64,000 nt of DNA from the NCBI GenBank assembly GCA_963791595.1, contig CAWBTF010000030.1, forward strand, positions 1-64,000. The letters run 5' to 3'. The stretch comes from JAEMQF01 sp963791595. GTDB taxonomy: Bacteria; Pseudomonadota; Gammaproteobacteria; Burkholderiales; Burkholderiaceae_C. The notes under the pieces were generated by a model. It was given only the letters and a program-made list of their open reading frames with translations, was not told the origin of the DNA and did not search any database. The position numbers and the translations under genes were made by a program. Positions 26,742-35,976 of this stretch are shown here, piece by piece (positions within the stretch are counted from its first letter, which is position 1; the number at the start of each line of letters is the position of its first letter).

Positions 26742-28304
26742 ATGAACCGCCGCGACAGCCTCGCGCGGCTCAGCCGTGGCGCCGCGGCCTGGGCCTGGGC
26801 CAGCCTGTTCGGTGCCACCGCGCCGGCCACTCGCGCGGCCACGCCGCTGCCGCGTGGCGAGTATCCGTTCACGCTGGGCGTGGCCAGCGGCATGCCGCGG
26901 CCCGATTCGGTGGTGCTCTGGACGCGCCTCGCGCCGCGCCCGCACGCGCCGCTCGGCGGTTTGCCCGACGCGCCGATTGACGTGCGCTGGGAACTGGCGC
27001 AGGACGAAGGCTTCTCGCGCGGCTTGCGCAGCGGCACGTTCACGGCGCGGCCCGAGCATGGGCACAGCGTGCACGTGCAGGCCGAAGGGCTGCCGAGCGC
27101 GACACCGCTGTTCTACCGTTTCCTCGTCGGCGACGCCGTCAGCCCACTGGGCCGTACGCGCACCGCGCCGGCGCCTGACGCCGCGGTGGCGCGGCTGCGC
27201 ATCGCGCTCGCGTCGTGCCAGCACTACGAGCAGGGCGCGTTTGCGGCGCACCGCGACATTGCCGAGCACGACCTCGACGCGGTGCTGTTCGTCGGCGACT
27301 ACATCTACGAGTCAAGCAACCCGCGCTACCGCTTGCGCTCGCACGAAGGTCCGCCGCCGAAGACGCTGGCCGAGTACCGCGCGCGCCACGCCACCTACAA
27401 ATTCGACGCCGACCTGCGCGCCGCGCACGCCGCCCACCCCTGGCTGCTGACCTGGGACGACCACGAAGTCGAAAACGATTACGCCAACGACCAGAGCCCG
27501 TCGGGCAAGCCGCCCGAGGAATTTCTGGCACGCCGCGCCGCCGCGTACAAGGCCTACTTCGAACACATGCCGGTCGCGCCGAGCATGGCCCCGCAGGGCG
27601 CGGCGATGCGCATCCACCAGCACTTCACCTGGGGCCGCTTGGCGGAGCTGTGGACGCTCGACTCGCGCCAATACCGCAGCGCGCAGGCCTGCGGCGAGCC
27701 GGGGCGCGGCGGCGGAAGGGTGCTGGCCGATTGCGGCGAGCTCGCGCTCGAGTCGCGCAGCCTGCTCGGCATGGAGCAGGAACAGTGGCTGGCGCAAGGC
27801 CTGGCGCGCAGCGACCGGCGCTGGAAACTGCTGGGGCAAGGCAGCCAGGTGTGCCCGGGCGGTATCCAATCGCCCATGGGTCGACGCATTTTTTCCGACG
27901 GCTGGGACGGCTACCCACGCGCCCGCGCGCGCTTCATGCAGTCGATTGCGGAGACACGCAACGGCAACGTCGTGTGTCTGGGCGGCGACGTGCACCGCCA
28001 CCTCGCCGCGCAGCTGCGCGGCGGCGTGGACCGAACCTCGCCGATCGTCGCCGCCGAATTCGTCTGCAGCTCGATCACGAGCCACGGGGTGTCGGAAGCA
28101 GTGATGGAGTTGATGCGATCCAGCAACCCGGACATCGTGCATGGCCGCAGCGACGAACGCGGCTACGCGCTGATCGAGGTCACTCCCGGCGCCGCGAGTT
28201 GCGAATTCCGGGCGACGCCGTTCCCGGCGAGGGCGCAGGCGAAGCTGACGACGCAGGCCCGATTTGTCGCCGAGGCCGGCCGGCCGGGGGTGGCTACTGC
28301 ATAG
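26742..28304 (+). CDS. phoD: Alkaline phosphatase D (PhoD family)
   Basis: A 520-residue secreted phosphodiesterase/phosphomonoesterase. The N terminus MNRRDSLARLSRGAAAW has a twin-arginine-like pair, consistent with Tat export. An N-terminal Ig-like domain is followed by the catalytic domain: ASCQHYEQGAF, FVGDYIYES, TWDDHEVENDYAND and CLGGDVHRH hold the metal ligands. PhoD enzymes use Fe and Ca and scavenge phosphate from diesters and teichoic-like polymers. No Pho box was identified. The start at 26742 follows the TPR gene stop by 35 bases. Confidence 0.93.
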   Translation: MNRRDSLARLSRGAAAWAWASLFGATAPATRAATPLPRGEYPFTLGVASGMPRPDSVVLWTRLAPRPHAPLGGLPDAPIDVRWELAQDEGFSRGLRSGTFTARPEHGHSVHVQAEGLPSATPLFYRFLVGDAVSPLGRTRTAPAPDAAVARLRIALASCQHYEQGAFAAHRDIAEHDLDAVLFVGDYIYESSNPRYRLRSHEGPPPKTLAEYRARHATYKFDADLRAAHAAHPWLLTWDDHEVENDYANDQSPSGKPPEEFLARRAAAYKAYFEHMPVAPSMAPQGAAMRIHQHFTWGRLAELWTLDSRQYRSAQACGEPGRGGGRVLADCGELALESRSLLGMEQEQWLAQGLARSDRRWKLLGQGSQVCPGGIQSPMGRRIFSDGWDGYPRARARFMQSIAETRNGNVVCLGGDVHRHLAAQLRGGVDRTSPIVAAEFVCSSITSHGVSEAVMELMRSSNPDIVHGRSDERGYALIEVTPGAASCEFRATPFPARAQAKLTTQARFVAEAGRPGVATA

Positions 28305-28362
28305 AAGCGCGTCGGACTCCGCAATGGGTTCGGGTTCGGCCCCACGACGCTGCCGCAGTGCT

Positions 28363-29148
28363 TCACACCTCGATGATCAAACCGGGCTCGTGCTTCAAGG
28401 TCTCGCCGCGCAACGCCAGGCCACGCGAATTGCACACGACCCGAGTGCGGCCCCGCGCATGCGCATGCATGTAGTCGTGCCGGCAATGCAAGTGGCCGTG
28501 CAGCCACAGGTCGGCCAGAGGCAGTAGGTCGTCGTCGGCGTTGCAGAAGCTCGCGGTCGTGGGCTGCGCGCCGAAGCGCGGGTCGGCGCTGCGAAAGCTC
28601 GGCGCGAAATGGGTGATCACGACGGTGGCGTGGCAGGGTTCGGTGTCGTTCGTCTCGGCAACACGCGTGAGTTCGACCTTCAGCCAGGCGCGGCACGCCA
28701 GCGCTTCGATGCGTACCGCAGCGGCGTCGAACGGCGCGCCGTGTTGCGTCGCGCGCATCACGCGTTGAAAGTAGTCCGCCGCGCGCAACGCCTTGGCGCG
28801 CTTTGCGGGGCCGAACAGGTCGAAATCGGCCCAGCGGATCGTCGCGACGAAGCGGATGCGGCGCCCCAGCGAATCGCTCAGCACCAGGCTTTCGCGCTCG
28901 AGCAGGCGCAGCCCCAGGCGCGCGCAATGCTCGGCCAGCGCCAGCCAGGCGTGGTTCAGTTCGCGTCCGTCGAATTCGTGGTTTCCCGCGACGAACAGCA
29001 CCGGCACCGGCCAGCCGCGAAACCGCTCCAGCGCCACCCAGGTGCTGTCGATGTCTCCCGCCAGCACCAGCAGTTCGGCTTGTGGCGCGGGCTCGGGTTC
29101 GAAATCTTCCGACTCGAGGTGCAGGTCGGACAGCAGTTGCAGGCGCAT
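28363..29148 (-). CDS. Calcineurin-like metallophosphoesterase
   Basis: A 261-residue dinuclear-metal phosphoesterase. The five family motifs are visible in order: LLSDLHLE (residues 5-12), LAGDID, AGNHEFDG, ITHFAPS and HGHLHCRHDY. The substrate is unknown. The ATG at 29148 places the first motif at residue 5; an upstream in-frame ATG at 29190 would read through repeat A. It converges with phoD and lies downstream of hutI on the minus strand with the repeat in the gap. Confidence 0.88.
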   Translation of the reverse strand: MRLQLLSDLHLESEDFEPEPAPQAELLVLAGDIDSTWVALERFRGWPVPVLFVAGNHEFDGRELNHAWLALAEHCARLGLRLLERESLVLSDSLGRRIRFVATIRWADFDLFGPAKRAKALRAADYFQRVMRATQHGAPFDAAAVRIEALACRAWLKVELTRVAETNDTEPCHATVVITHFAPSFRSADPRFGAQPTTASFCNADDDLLPLADLWLHGHLHCRHDYMHAHARGRTRVVCNSRGLALRGETLKHEPGLIIEV

Positions 29149-29171
29149 CGACGGCGGGCTTGCCGTCTCAA

Positions 29172-29213
29172 GCAAATGTGGCTTTGCCACTTTGCTTGAC
29201 CCCTGGGGGCGGG
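29172..29213. repeat. Dispersed palindromic repeat A, copy 2
   Basis: A 42-base element whose core at 29177-29196 is identical over 20 bases to the one at 18641-18660, and whose following C/G-rich part is also similar with small gaps. It sits between hutI and the metallophosphoesterase gene. A further small hairpin (AATGAC-GAA-GTCATT) follows it on the hutI side. Confidence 0.7.
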
Positions 29214-29240
29214 AATGACGAAGTCATTTCCTGGGGGTAC

Positions 29241-30479
29241 TCAGGAGTACGGGGCTTCGCGCCGCTCGAGCGCCACGCCGCGGCGCAGCCGCACGCGCAG
29301 CGGGCTCGCGCCGATCGCATGCGCCAGCTCCGCGGTGTGGTCGACGTTCCACAGGCACAGGTCGGCGTGTTTGCCGACCTGAACCGTGCCGCGTGTTTCG
29401 GCGATGCCCAGCGCCATCGCCGCGTTGCGCGTCACGCCGAGCAGGGCCTCGGCGGTCGTCATGCGAAACAGCACGCAGGCCATGTTCATCATCAGCGGCA
29501 GGTGCGTCGTCGGGCTGGTGCCGGGGTTGCAGTCGGTGGCCACCGCCATCGGCACGCCGTAGCGCCGCAGCAGTGCGATCGGCGGCAGGTGCGTGTCGCG
29601 CAGGAAATAGTAGGCGCCGGGCAGCATCACCGCCACCGTTCCGGCGCGCGCCAGCGCGGCGACGCCGGCTTCGTCGGTGTGCTCCAGGTGGTCGGCCGAG
29701 AGTGCGCCGAACTCGGCGGCGAGCGCCGCGCCGCCCTGGTTCGACAGTTGGTCGGCGTGCAGCTTCACCGGCAGGTCGAAAGCGCGCGCGGCATCGAAGA
29801 TGCGGCGCGTCTGCGCCGGGCTGAACGCGATGTTTTCGCAGAACGCGTCCACCGCGTCGGCCAGGTTCAGGCGCACCGCCTCGGGCAGGATGTGTTCGAC
29901 GATGTGGCTCACGTAGTCGTCGGCGTTGCCCATGAACTCGGGCGGCACGGCGTGCGCGGCGAGCAGCGTCGTGCGCACGTTGATCGGTTGCTCGGTGCCC
30001 AGCTGGCGCGCGACGCGCAGCGATTTCAGTTCGGCCTTCAGCGACAACCCGTAGCCGCTCTTGATCTCCACCGTGGTCACGCCGTGGTCGATCATCGCCT
30101 CGACACGGCGCGCAGACTGCTTCAGCAGGTCCACCGGATTCGCTTCGCGCGTATGGTCCACCGTGGACAGGATGCCGCCGCCGGCGCGCGCGATCTCTTC
30201 GTAGCTCACGCCGCGCTGGCGCAGTTCGAACTCCTGCGCCCGATCCCCCGCGTAGACGAGGTGGGTGTGGCAGTCGATCAGCCCTGGCGTGAGCAGCGCG
30301 CCGTCGCCGTCGAGCTCGTCGTGCACGCGGATGCTCGGGTCAAGCGTACCGATCGGACCCATGCCGACGATGAAGCCCTTGGAGATGGTGACGAAGGCCG
30401 GCGGCGACACGGAACATGCATCGTCGACACAGGTCACGACGCGCACGTTGCGAATCAACAGATCGATCGTCAGGGCCAT
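29241..30479 (-). CDS. hutI: Imidazolonepropionase
   Basis: The third step of histidine degradation: hydrolysis of imidazolone-5-propionate to N-formimino-L-glutamate. The 412-residue amidohydrolase has the metal-binding LIDCHTHLVYAGDRAQEFELR segment, KLHADQLSNQGGAALA, SADHLEHTDEAG and ATDCNPGTSPTTHLP. The ATG at 30479 gives a typical start (MALTIDLLIRNVRV); an ATG at 30497 is also possible. No other hut gene lies in the window, and pckG is the upstream neighbour 62 bases away on the same strand. Either the rest of the pathway is elsewhere or it is incomplete. Confidence 0.93.
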   Translation of the reverse strand: MALTIDLLIRNVRVVTCVDDACSVSPPAFVTISKGFIVGMGPIGTLDPSIRVHDELDGDGALLTPGLIDCHTHLVYAGDRAQEFELRQRGVSYEEIARAGGGILSTVDHTREANPVDLLKQSARRVEAMIDHGVTTVEIKSGYGLSLKAELKSLRVARQLGTEQPINVRTTLLAAHAVPPEFMGNADDYVSHIVEHILPEAVRLNLADAVDAFCENIAFSPAQTRRIFDAARAFDLPVKLHADQLSNQGGAALAAEFGALSADHLEHTDEAGVAALARAGTVAVMLPGAYYFLRDTHLPPIALLRRYGVPMAVATDCNPGTSPTTHLPLMMNMACVLFRMTTAEALLGVTRNAAMALGIAETRGTVQVGKHADLCLWNVDHTAELAHAIGASPLRVRLRRGVALERREAPYS

Positions 30480-30541
30480 CGGAGGCGTCGGTTTCAAGGT
30501 CGCAGTACAAGGGCGCCTGCGCGACGCCGCCGATCGGGCGG

Positions 30542-32407
30542 CTAGCGTTCGAGGCGCTTGCGGATGCTGGCCATCGTGTCAAGCAGCGTTGGCGGCAGAT
30601 GATAGGCCAGTTGCTTGAAAAGTTCGCCGTGCAGCGTGAGCTCCTGGGTCCACGCCGCGGGGTCGATGTCGGTCACCTGCCGGAACTGGGCCGCGTTGAA
30701 GTCGAGGCCCTTCCAGTTCAGGTCGGCGTAGCCCGGGCTCACGCCCATGAGGTGGTCTTCGCCCTTGGAGCGGCCCTGGATGCGCTCGACGATCCACTGC
30801 AGCACACGCATGTTCTCGCCGTAACCCGGCCAGACGAATTTGCCGTCCGGCCCCTTGCGGAACCAGTTGACGCAGTAGATGCGCGGCAGCGCGGCCTTGC
30901 CCGCTTCGAGTTTCGCGCCCAGATCCAGCCAATGCTGGAAATAGTCGCTCATGTTGTAGCCAATGAAGGGCAGCATCGCGAACGGGTCGCGTCGCACCAC
31001 GCCTTGTGCCCCGCTCGCGGCGGCGGTCGTCTCCGAACCCATCGTCGCCGCCAAGTAGACGCCTTCGACCCAGTTGCGCGCTTCCGTGACCAGCGGCACC
31101 GTCGTCGAGCGCCGGCCGCCGAACACGAACGCGTCGATCGGCACGCCTGCGGGGTTGTCCCATTCGGGGTCGAGTGCGGGGTTGTTGGTCGCGGCGACGG
31201 TGAAGCGCGAATTCGGGTGTGCTGCCTTGGCGCCGGTCTGCTTGGCGACCGCCGGCGTCCAGTCCTTGCCTTGCCAGTCGATCAGGTGCGCGGGTGGGGC
31301 ATCGGTCATGCCTTCCCACCAGACGTCGCCGTCATCGGTGCGCGCCACGTTCGTGAAGATCACGTCACTGCGCAGGCTCGCCATGCAATTCGAATTGGTG
31401 TGCTCGTTGGTTCCCGGCGCGACGCCGAAATAACCCGCTTCCGGGTTGATCGCGTACAGGCGTCCGTCCTTGCCGGGTTTGATCCACGCGATGTCTTCGC
31501 CGATCGTCGTGACTTTCCAGCCCTGCATTGCCTCGGGCGGCACGAGCATCGCGAAATTGGTCTTGCCACAGGCGCTGGGGAATGCTGCCGCGACATGGTG
31601 TTTCTTGCCGTCGGGCGAGGTGACGCCCAGCACCAGCATGTGTTCGGCGAGCCAACCCTGGTCGCGCCCCATCGTGCTGGCGATACGCAGCGCGAAGCAC
31701 TTCTTGCCGAGCAGCGCGTTGCCGCCGTAGCCGCTGCCGTAGCTCCAGATTTCCTGCGTCTCGGGGTAGTGCACGATGTACTTGGTGTCGTTGCACGGCC
31801 AAGGCACGTCTTTCTCGCCTTCGCGCAGCGGCGCGCCGACGCTGTGCATGCAGGGCACGAAGTGGCCGTCGCTGCCCAGCACGTCGAGCACGGCGCGTCC
31901 CATGCGCGTCATGATCTTCATGTTCACCGCGACGTAGGCGCTGTCCGACAGTTCGACGCCGATGTGCGCGATCGGCGAACCCAGCGGTCCCATGCTGAAC
32001 GGCACCACGTACATCGTGCGCCCGCGCATGCAACCCTCGAACAGCGCCTTGTCGCCGCTTTGCAGCAGCTCGCGCATTTGCGCCGGTGCCATCCAGTTGT
32101 TCGTGGGGCCGGCGTCTTCCTTGCGGGCGCTGCAGATATAGGTTCGGTCTTCGACGCGTGCCACGTCGCTCGGGCTGCTTCGTGCGAGGTAGCTGTTCGG
32201 GCGCAGCTTCGGGTTGAGCCGCTCCATCGTTCCCGCGGCCACCAGCTGCGCGCACAGGCGGTCGTACTCCGCTTCGCTGCCGTCGCACCAATAGACATCG
32301 CGCGCCTGCGTCAGCGCCGCCATCTCTTCGACCCATTCGATGAGCCTCGCGTGGCGAACGTGGGGCGGGAGGGTCAGGCGCAGGGCTTCGATGGTGAGTG
32401 AGGTCAT
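30542..32407 (-). CDS. pckG: Phosphoenolpyruvate carboxykinase (GTP)
   Basis: It converts oxaloacetate and GTP to PEP, CO2 and GDP in gluconeogenesis. At 621 residues it matches the GTP-dependent class. Seen motifs are the kinase-1a P-loop FPSACGKTNFAML near residue 285, the kinase-2 region with GEDIAWIKPG, YGGNALLGKKCFALR and the guanine-binding NYNMSDYFQHW-like segment (IGYNMSDYFQHWLDLG). The ATG at 32407 (MTSLTIEALRL) is preferred over the one at 32437. It diverges from the tungstate-type binding-protein gene. Confidence 0.96.
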   Translation of the reverse strand: MTSLTIEALRLTLPPHVRHARLIEWVEEMAALTQARDVYWCDGSEAEYDRLCAQLVAAGTMERLNPKLRPNSYLARSSPSDVARVEDRTYICSARKEDAGPTNNWMAPAQMRELLQSGDKALFEGCMRGRTMYVVPFSMGPLGSPIAHIGVELSDSAYVAVNMKIMTRMGRAVLDVLGSDGHFVPCMHSVGAPLREGEKDVPWPCNDTKYIVHYPETQEIWSYGSGYGGNALLGKKCFALRIASTMGRDQGWLAEHMLVLGVTSPDGKKHHVAAAFPSACGKTNFAMLVPPEAMQGWKVTTIGEDIAWIKPGKDGRLYAINPEAGYFGVAPGTNEHTNSNCMASLRSDVIFTNVARTDDGDVWWEGMTDAPPAHLIDWQGKDWTPAVAKQTGAKAAHPNSRFTVAATNNPALDPEWDNPAGVPIDAFVFGGRRSTTVPLVTEARNWVEGVYLAATMGSETTAAASGAQGVVRRDPFAMLPFIGYNMSDYFQHWLDLGAKLEAGKAALPRIYCVNWFRKGPDGKFVWPGYGENMRVLQWIVERIQGRSKGEDHLMGVSPGYADLNWKGLDFNAAQFRQVTDIDPAAWTQELTLHGELFKQLAYHLPPTLLDTMASIRKRLER

Positions 32408-32598
32408 CCTGGTTCCAATGGCTGCCGGTGGCGGCATTTTCGGCGCAGTGTACTTCCGCCCTCTTCACCGCTTTGCGGGGGAAAGCCGACCCGGATGCGG
32501 CACTAAGTCATGGCCCGGGCCGGCTTCGCTGGGCCGTGTCCTTGCGGCTTGCGCCGACACGATGAACAGTGGCGGCTTCGCCGAAGCGGACTTTCTCC

Positions 32599-33492
32599 AT
32601 GCGCCTGCGCCGTGCCCTGTTGCTGTCGAGTCTTGTGTCTTTTGCCGGAGCCTCCCGGGCGCAACAAGCGCGCTCGCTGCGCGACCCTCTGCGTCTGGGC
32701 GTCGACCCGGCGCTGCACGCTTCCGGCCTGGCGCCTGCGCTGCAACGCGGCTTCGGGCGCGACACCGGCGTGGCCGTGAAGCTCGTCCCCGTGCCCGCGC
32801 TGCTCGCGCTGCAAGCGCTTGAGCGTGGCGAACTCGATGCCGTTCTCTGCAACGCGCCGCTCGAAGAAGCCGCGTTGGTCGCGCAGGGATTTGCGCATGA
32901 CCGCAGCCCGGTCGCGGTGAGCGAGTTCGTGATCGTCGGCCCGGTGACGAAGCCGGCTCCGGTGAAGGCGGCGCCGGTCAAACCCGCCAAATCGGCGGGC
33001 CTGGACAAGAATTTGAAACCCAGCAAGCCAAGCGCCCCCGCCAAACCGCGCGACCCAGCCGGCCTGATGGGCACCAGCGGTGCCACCCACGCGCTGCAAC
33101 GCTTGGGGGAAACGTCGGTCGGCGACGACACGATTCGCTTCTTGTCGGCGCACGACGGTTCTGGAACGCATGTCGCGGAACAGGCGCTCTGGCGCGCCGC
33201 GAAACTGGCGCCCGCAGCTGCCTGGTACCGCCATGCGCAAGCGCCGAACCAGCTGCTCGCGCAAGCGCGCCGCGAGCGAGCCTATGCGCTGGTGGAACGC
33301 GGCGTCTGGGCAGACCACGGCGGGGCGCCGCTCGACGTGTTGATCCAGGGCGACCCGATCCTGCGCGTGCCAGTCCATGTGATGCAGGGCTTTCGCTCCA
33401 AACACGGCGCGGCCAAGCTGTTCACGACTTGGGTGACGGGCCCCAAGGGGCGAAGCGTCGTCGCCGCGCAGCGCGGTTATCGGCTGCCCTGA
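32599..33492 (+). CDS. Tungstate/molybdate-type ABC substrate-binding protein
   Basis: A 297-residue periplasmic protein with a signal peptide (MRLRRALLLSSLVSFAGASRA) and a TupA-like core: LGVDPALHASGLAPALQRGF, ERGELDAVLCNAPLEE, and later SAHDGSGTHVAEQALW. Between the first VIVGP strand and DPAGL it carries a Lys/Pro/Ala-rich insert (about residues 116-150) not expected in the family. No permease or ATPase gene is adjacent, so it is orphaned in this window. It may bind an oxyanion; this is inference. Confidence 0.75.
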   Translation: MRLRRALLLSSLVSFAGASRAQQARSLRDPLRLGVDPALHASGLAPALQRGFGRDTGVAVKLVPVPALLALQALERGELDAVLCNAPLEEAALVAQGFAHDRSPVAVSEFVIVGPVTKPAPVKAAPVKPAKSAGLDKNLKPSKPSAPAKPRDPAGLMGTSGATHALQRLGETSVGDDTIRFLSAHDGSGTHVAEQALWRAAKLAPAAAWYRHAQAPNQLLAQARRERAYALVERGVWADHGGAPLDVLIQGDPILRVPVHVMQGFRSKHGAAKLFTTWVTGPKGRSVVAAQRGYRLP

Positions 33493-33658
33493 GATGCCAG
33501 GCGGCGAAGACGCCGCCACCCCCGAGCAAGATCGAGCTCCGGCGGTACGACGCGTGTGCCCGAGCCCGCGAGCGCTCCAAGCTACATTTGGCAGCGCCGA
33601 CGCGGCGCGAGCTTCACGTTTGAGCTTGCGCGCAGCGCCACTTGCACCCACCCACCCC

Positions 33659-34501
33659 ATGCTGGCCTACCGTCACGCCTTTCACGCCGGCAACCATGCC
33701 GATGTGCTCAAGCACGTCGTGCTGTGCACCGTGCTGCGCCACATGAACGCCAAGCCCAAGCCCTACCGGCTGGTCGACACCCATGCAGGCGCCGGAGGCT
33801 ACTCGCTGCAAGGCGACCATGCGCGCAAGAAGCGCGAGTTCGAACAAGGCATTGCGCGCCTGATGAAGCGCGACGACCTGCCGCCCGCGGTGGCCGACTA
33901 CGTGGACCTGGTGCGCCAATTCAACCCCAGCGGCGAGCTGCAACAGTACCCGGGCTCACCGGCCCTCGCCCAATTTCTGCTGCGCCCGATCGACCAGCAT
34001 CGCCTGTTCGAGATGCACCCGACCGACCACCGCATCCTGGCGGCCTATCTGGCGGACGCCAGGAACGCCGAAGTCATGGACACCGACGGCTTCGAAGGCC
34101 TGAAGAGCCAGGTGCCGCCGTCGACGCGCCGCGCCGTTGTGTTGCTGGACCCGAGCTACGAAGGCCGTGCCGACTACGCACGTGTGCACGCCGCGCTGCG
34201 CGACGCGCTGACACGCTTTGCCGAAGGCGTCTACCTGGTCTGGTACCCGCAGGTCAGCAAACTCGAAGCCGCGCAATTGCCCAAGCGCCTGATCGCGCTC
34301 GCGCCCAAGGGCTGGTTGCACGCGAGCCTGACGGTGCAGCCGTCGAACGAACCCGGCTTCGGCCTGAACGGCAGCGGCATCGTGATCATCAACCCGCCGC
34401 ATACGCTGCACGCACAACTGCAAGTCGTGCTGCCGTACCTGACGCAGGTGCTCGGGCAGTACGCGGGCGCGCACCACTTGCTCGAACATCGCCCGGCCTG
34501 A
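33659..34501 (+). CDS. rlmJ: 23S rRNA (adenine(2030)-N6)-methyltransferase
   Basis: A SAM-dependent enzyme that methylates A2030 of 23S rRNA. The 280-residue protein opens with the diagnostic MLAYRHAFHAGNHADVLKHV, then YRLVDTHAGAGGYSLQ (SAM-binding) and the catalytic motif VVLLDPSYEGRADY, here DPSY in place of the more usual DPPY. The ATG at 33659 is the family start. It converges with the regulator gene, the stops being 12 bases apart. Confidence 0.95.
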   Translation: MLAYRHAFHAGNHADVLKHVVLCTVLRHMNAKPKPYRLVDTHAGAGGYSLQGDHARKKREFEQGIARLMKRDDLPPAVADYVDLVRQFNPSGELQQYPGSPALAQFLLRPIDQHRLFEMHPTDHRILAAYLADARNAEVMDTDGFEGLKSQVPPSTRRAVVLLDPSYEGRADYARVHAALRDALTRFAEGVYLVWYPQVSKLEAAQLPKRLIALAPKGWLHASLTVQPSNEPGFGLNGSGIVIINPPHTLHAQLQVVLPYLTQVLGQYAGAHHLLEHRPA

Positions 34502-34512
34502 GGCCCCCCGCT

Positions 34513-35262
34513 TCAGCGCCGCGCCGACGCCGCACGCTTCAAGTCGCGAAACGCGACGAACAACCAGGAGCGCATGCCCACCACCAGCGTGTAGGGGCGC
34601 TTCTGGTCGGGCTCCAGGCGCTGGTCGGCCAGGTGCTGCTGCGCGAAGTCCTGGCCTATGCGCTGCAAGCGTTCGGCGAACGTCGTCGCCAGCCCCTTGC
34701 TGATCTGGCCGTGCACCAGCATCAGCATCTCGCCTTCGCCGTCGAAACCGCCGCTGTAATAGTCGGCAACCACATTCTTGCGAAAGTACTCCATCACGGG
34801 ACCATTCGGGCGCCAGCGAAAACCCTTCGCCACATTGAGGCGGTAGCGGTTCAGTGGGCGCAGTTCGATGATGCTCAGGCGATCGAGCCGCGCCAGCAGG
34901 CCCACGCATTCGGCGTCGCTGAAGGTGTAGGTCGACACGATCTGCTCGAAGGTCCAATGGCTCAGGCAGCAGATCGCGGCGAGCAGCAATTTGCGGTCGC
35001 CGACGACGGCTTTTTCCTGCTCCAGCGTCAGCTCGCGGCGCAGCGGTTGCGCGTCGGCGACCTTGCGCGCGAGTTCGGCGAAATCCATCTTCAGCACGCG
35101 CAGCACCTCATCGATGCGCGACAGCGGCATGTCGGCTTTCGCGAAGACGCGCTTGATGCTCGACTCGGCCAGCCCCAGGTGCCCCGCCAGTTCGGCGTAA
35201 GTGATGCCTGCCGCTTTGAGTTCGGCTTTCAACGCGCTCACCAGGTCTTGGGTCGTGCTCAT
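34513..35262 (-). CDS. XRE-family helix-turn-helix regulator
   Basis: A 249-residue protein with an N-terminal HTH (ITYAELAGHLGLAESSIKRV, residues about 20-39) and a long C-terminal domain ending FVAFRDLKRAASARR. The C-terminal part contains YSGGFDGEGEMLMLVHGQ, which I do not recognise as a known ligand-binding fold. It likely binds DNA as a dimer. The ATG at 35262 sits at the correct distance before the HTH; the much longer upstream frame is a shadow. It diverges from the DUF2145 remnant. Confidence 0.82.
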   Translation of the reverse strand: MSTTQDLVSALKAELKAAGITYAELAGHLGLAESSIKRVFAKADMPLSRIDEVLRVLKMDFAELARKVADAQPLRRELTLEQEKAVVGDRKLLLAAICCLSHWTFEQIVSTYTFSDAECVGLLARLDRLSIIELRPLNRYRLNVAKGFRWRPNGPVMEYFRKNVVADYYSGGFDGEGEMLMLVHGQISKGLATTFAERLQRIGQDFAQQHLADQRLEPDQKRPYTLVVGMRSWLFVAFRDLKRAASARR

Positions 35263-35397
35263 CGTCGTGGCTCCGATCAGGTACCGCGAGACGATACCAG
35301 ACGGCCGCGCGATGGCGACCCAGCGGGGAACGCTTGATACCCGACGCCAACGCCCTGACCATGCCCGCGTGTTCAACCACACCTCGAAGGCGGCCTC

Positions 35398-35939
35398 ATG
35401 CAAAACGTCTCGATCCGCCGCGACACGAAGGCCTGGACGATGCAATGCGGCACCACGCACGGCGCGCCGTACCGGCAGGGCCTCGGTGAGTTCTTTCTGG
35501 ACGACCTGTACGAATACGAAGCCGCTGTGATGGTGCTGGTACCCGAGGTGCAGGCGGCGCTGGTCGACACCCTGCGCGACAACCGGCGCATCGCCACGCT
35601 GCACACGCCCGCCTACAACATGCTCGCCTACCCATGGGCGACGAGCTACCAGCAATCGAACCAATGGGCGATCGAGACGCTGGCGTTCAGCATCGAGGCT
35701 GGCGCGACCACGCACGAACGCGCGCAGGCGTGGCTGAAGCTCATGGGCTACGAACCCACCACGCTGCAGCTCTCGGCGTTCACGCGCCTGGGCGCACGCG
35801 CCACGCAAGCCCACATCGCGTTCGACGACCACCCGAACCACAAGCGCTTCAGCGCCTGCATCGAAACCGTCACCGTCGACTCGGTGTTCGCCTGGCTGAC
35901 GCGCAGCGCCTGGTGGCGGTGCCGATCTCGATCCGATGA
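35398..35939 (+). pseudogene. DUF2145 protein remnant, 5'-truncated with a 3' frameshift
   Basis: The central part is typical of DUF2145: CGTTHGAPYRQGLGEFFLDD, YPWATSYQQSNQWAIETLA, and AFDDHPNHKRFSACIETVTVDSVFAWL. Family members as I recall are roughly 260-280 residues with a signal peptide; here only about 180 remain and nothing upstream encodes the N-terminal half. Near 35910 the frame drifts into SWWRCRSRSDD, while the frame shifted by one base gives LVAVPISIR and a stop at 35937-35939, a plausible native end. It looks like a decayed gene, possibly still translated. Confidence 0.6.
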
Positions 35940-35976
35940 CTGCGCGCGGTGCGTCGCGAGTCGATAGACTGGGAAC

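Noticed and set aside
30416..32401. 661-codon plus-strand open frame opposite pckG
   Set aside because: Antisense shadow of a clearly recognised gene with all its motifs on the minus strand.
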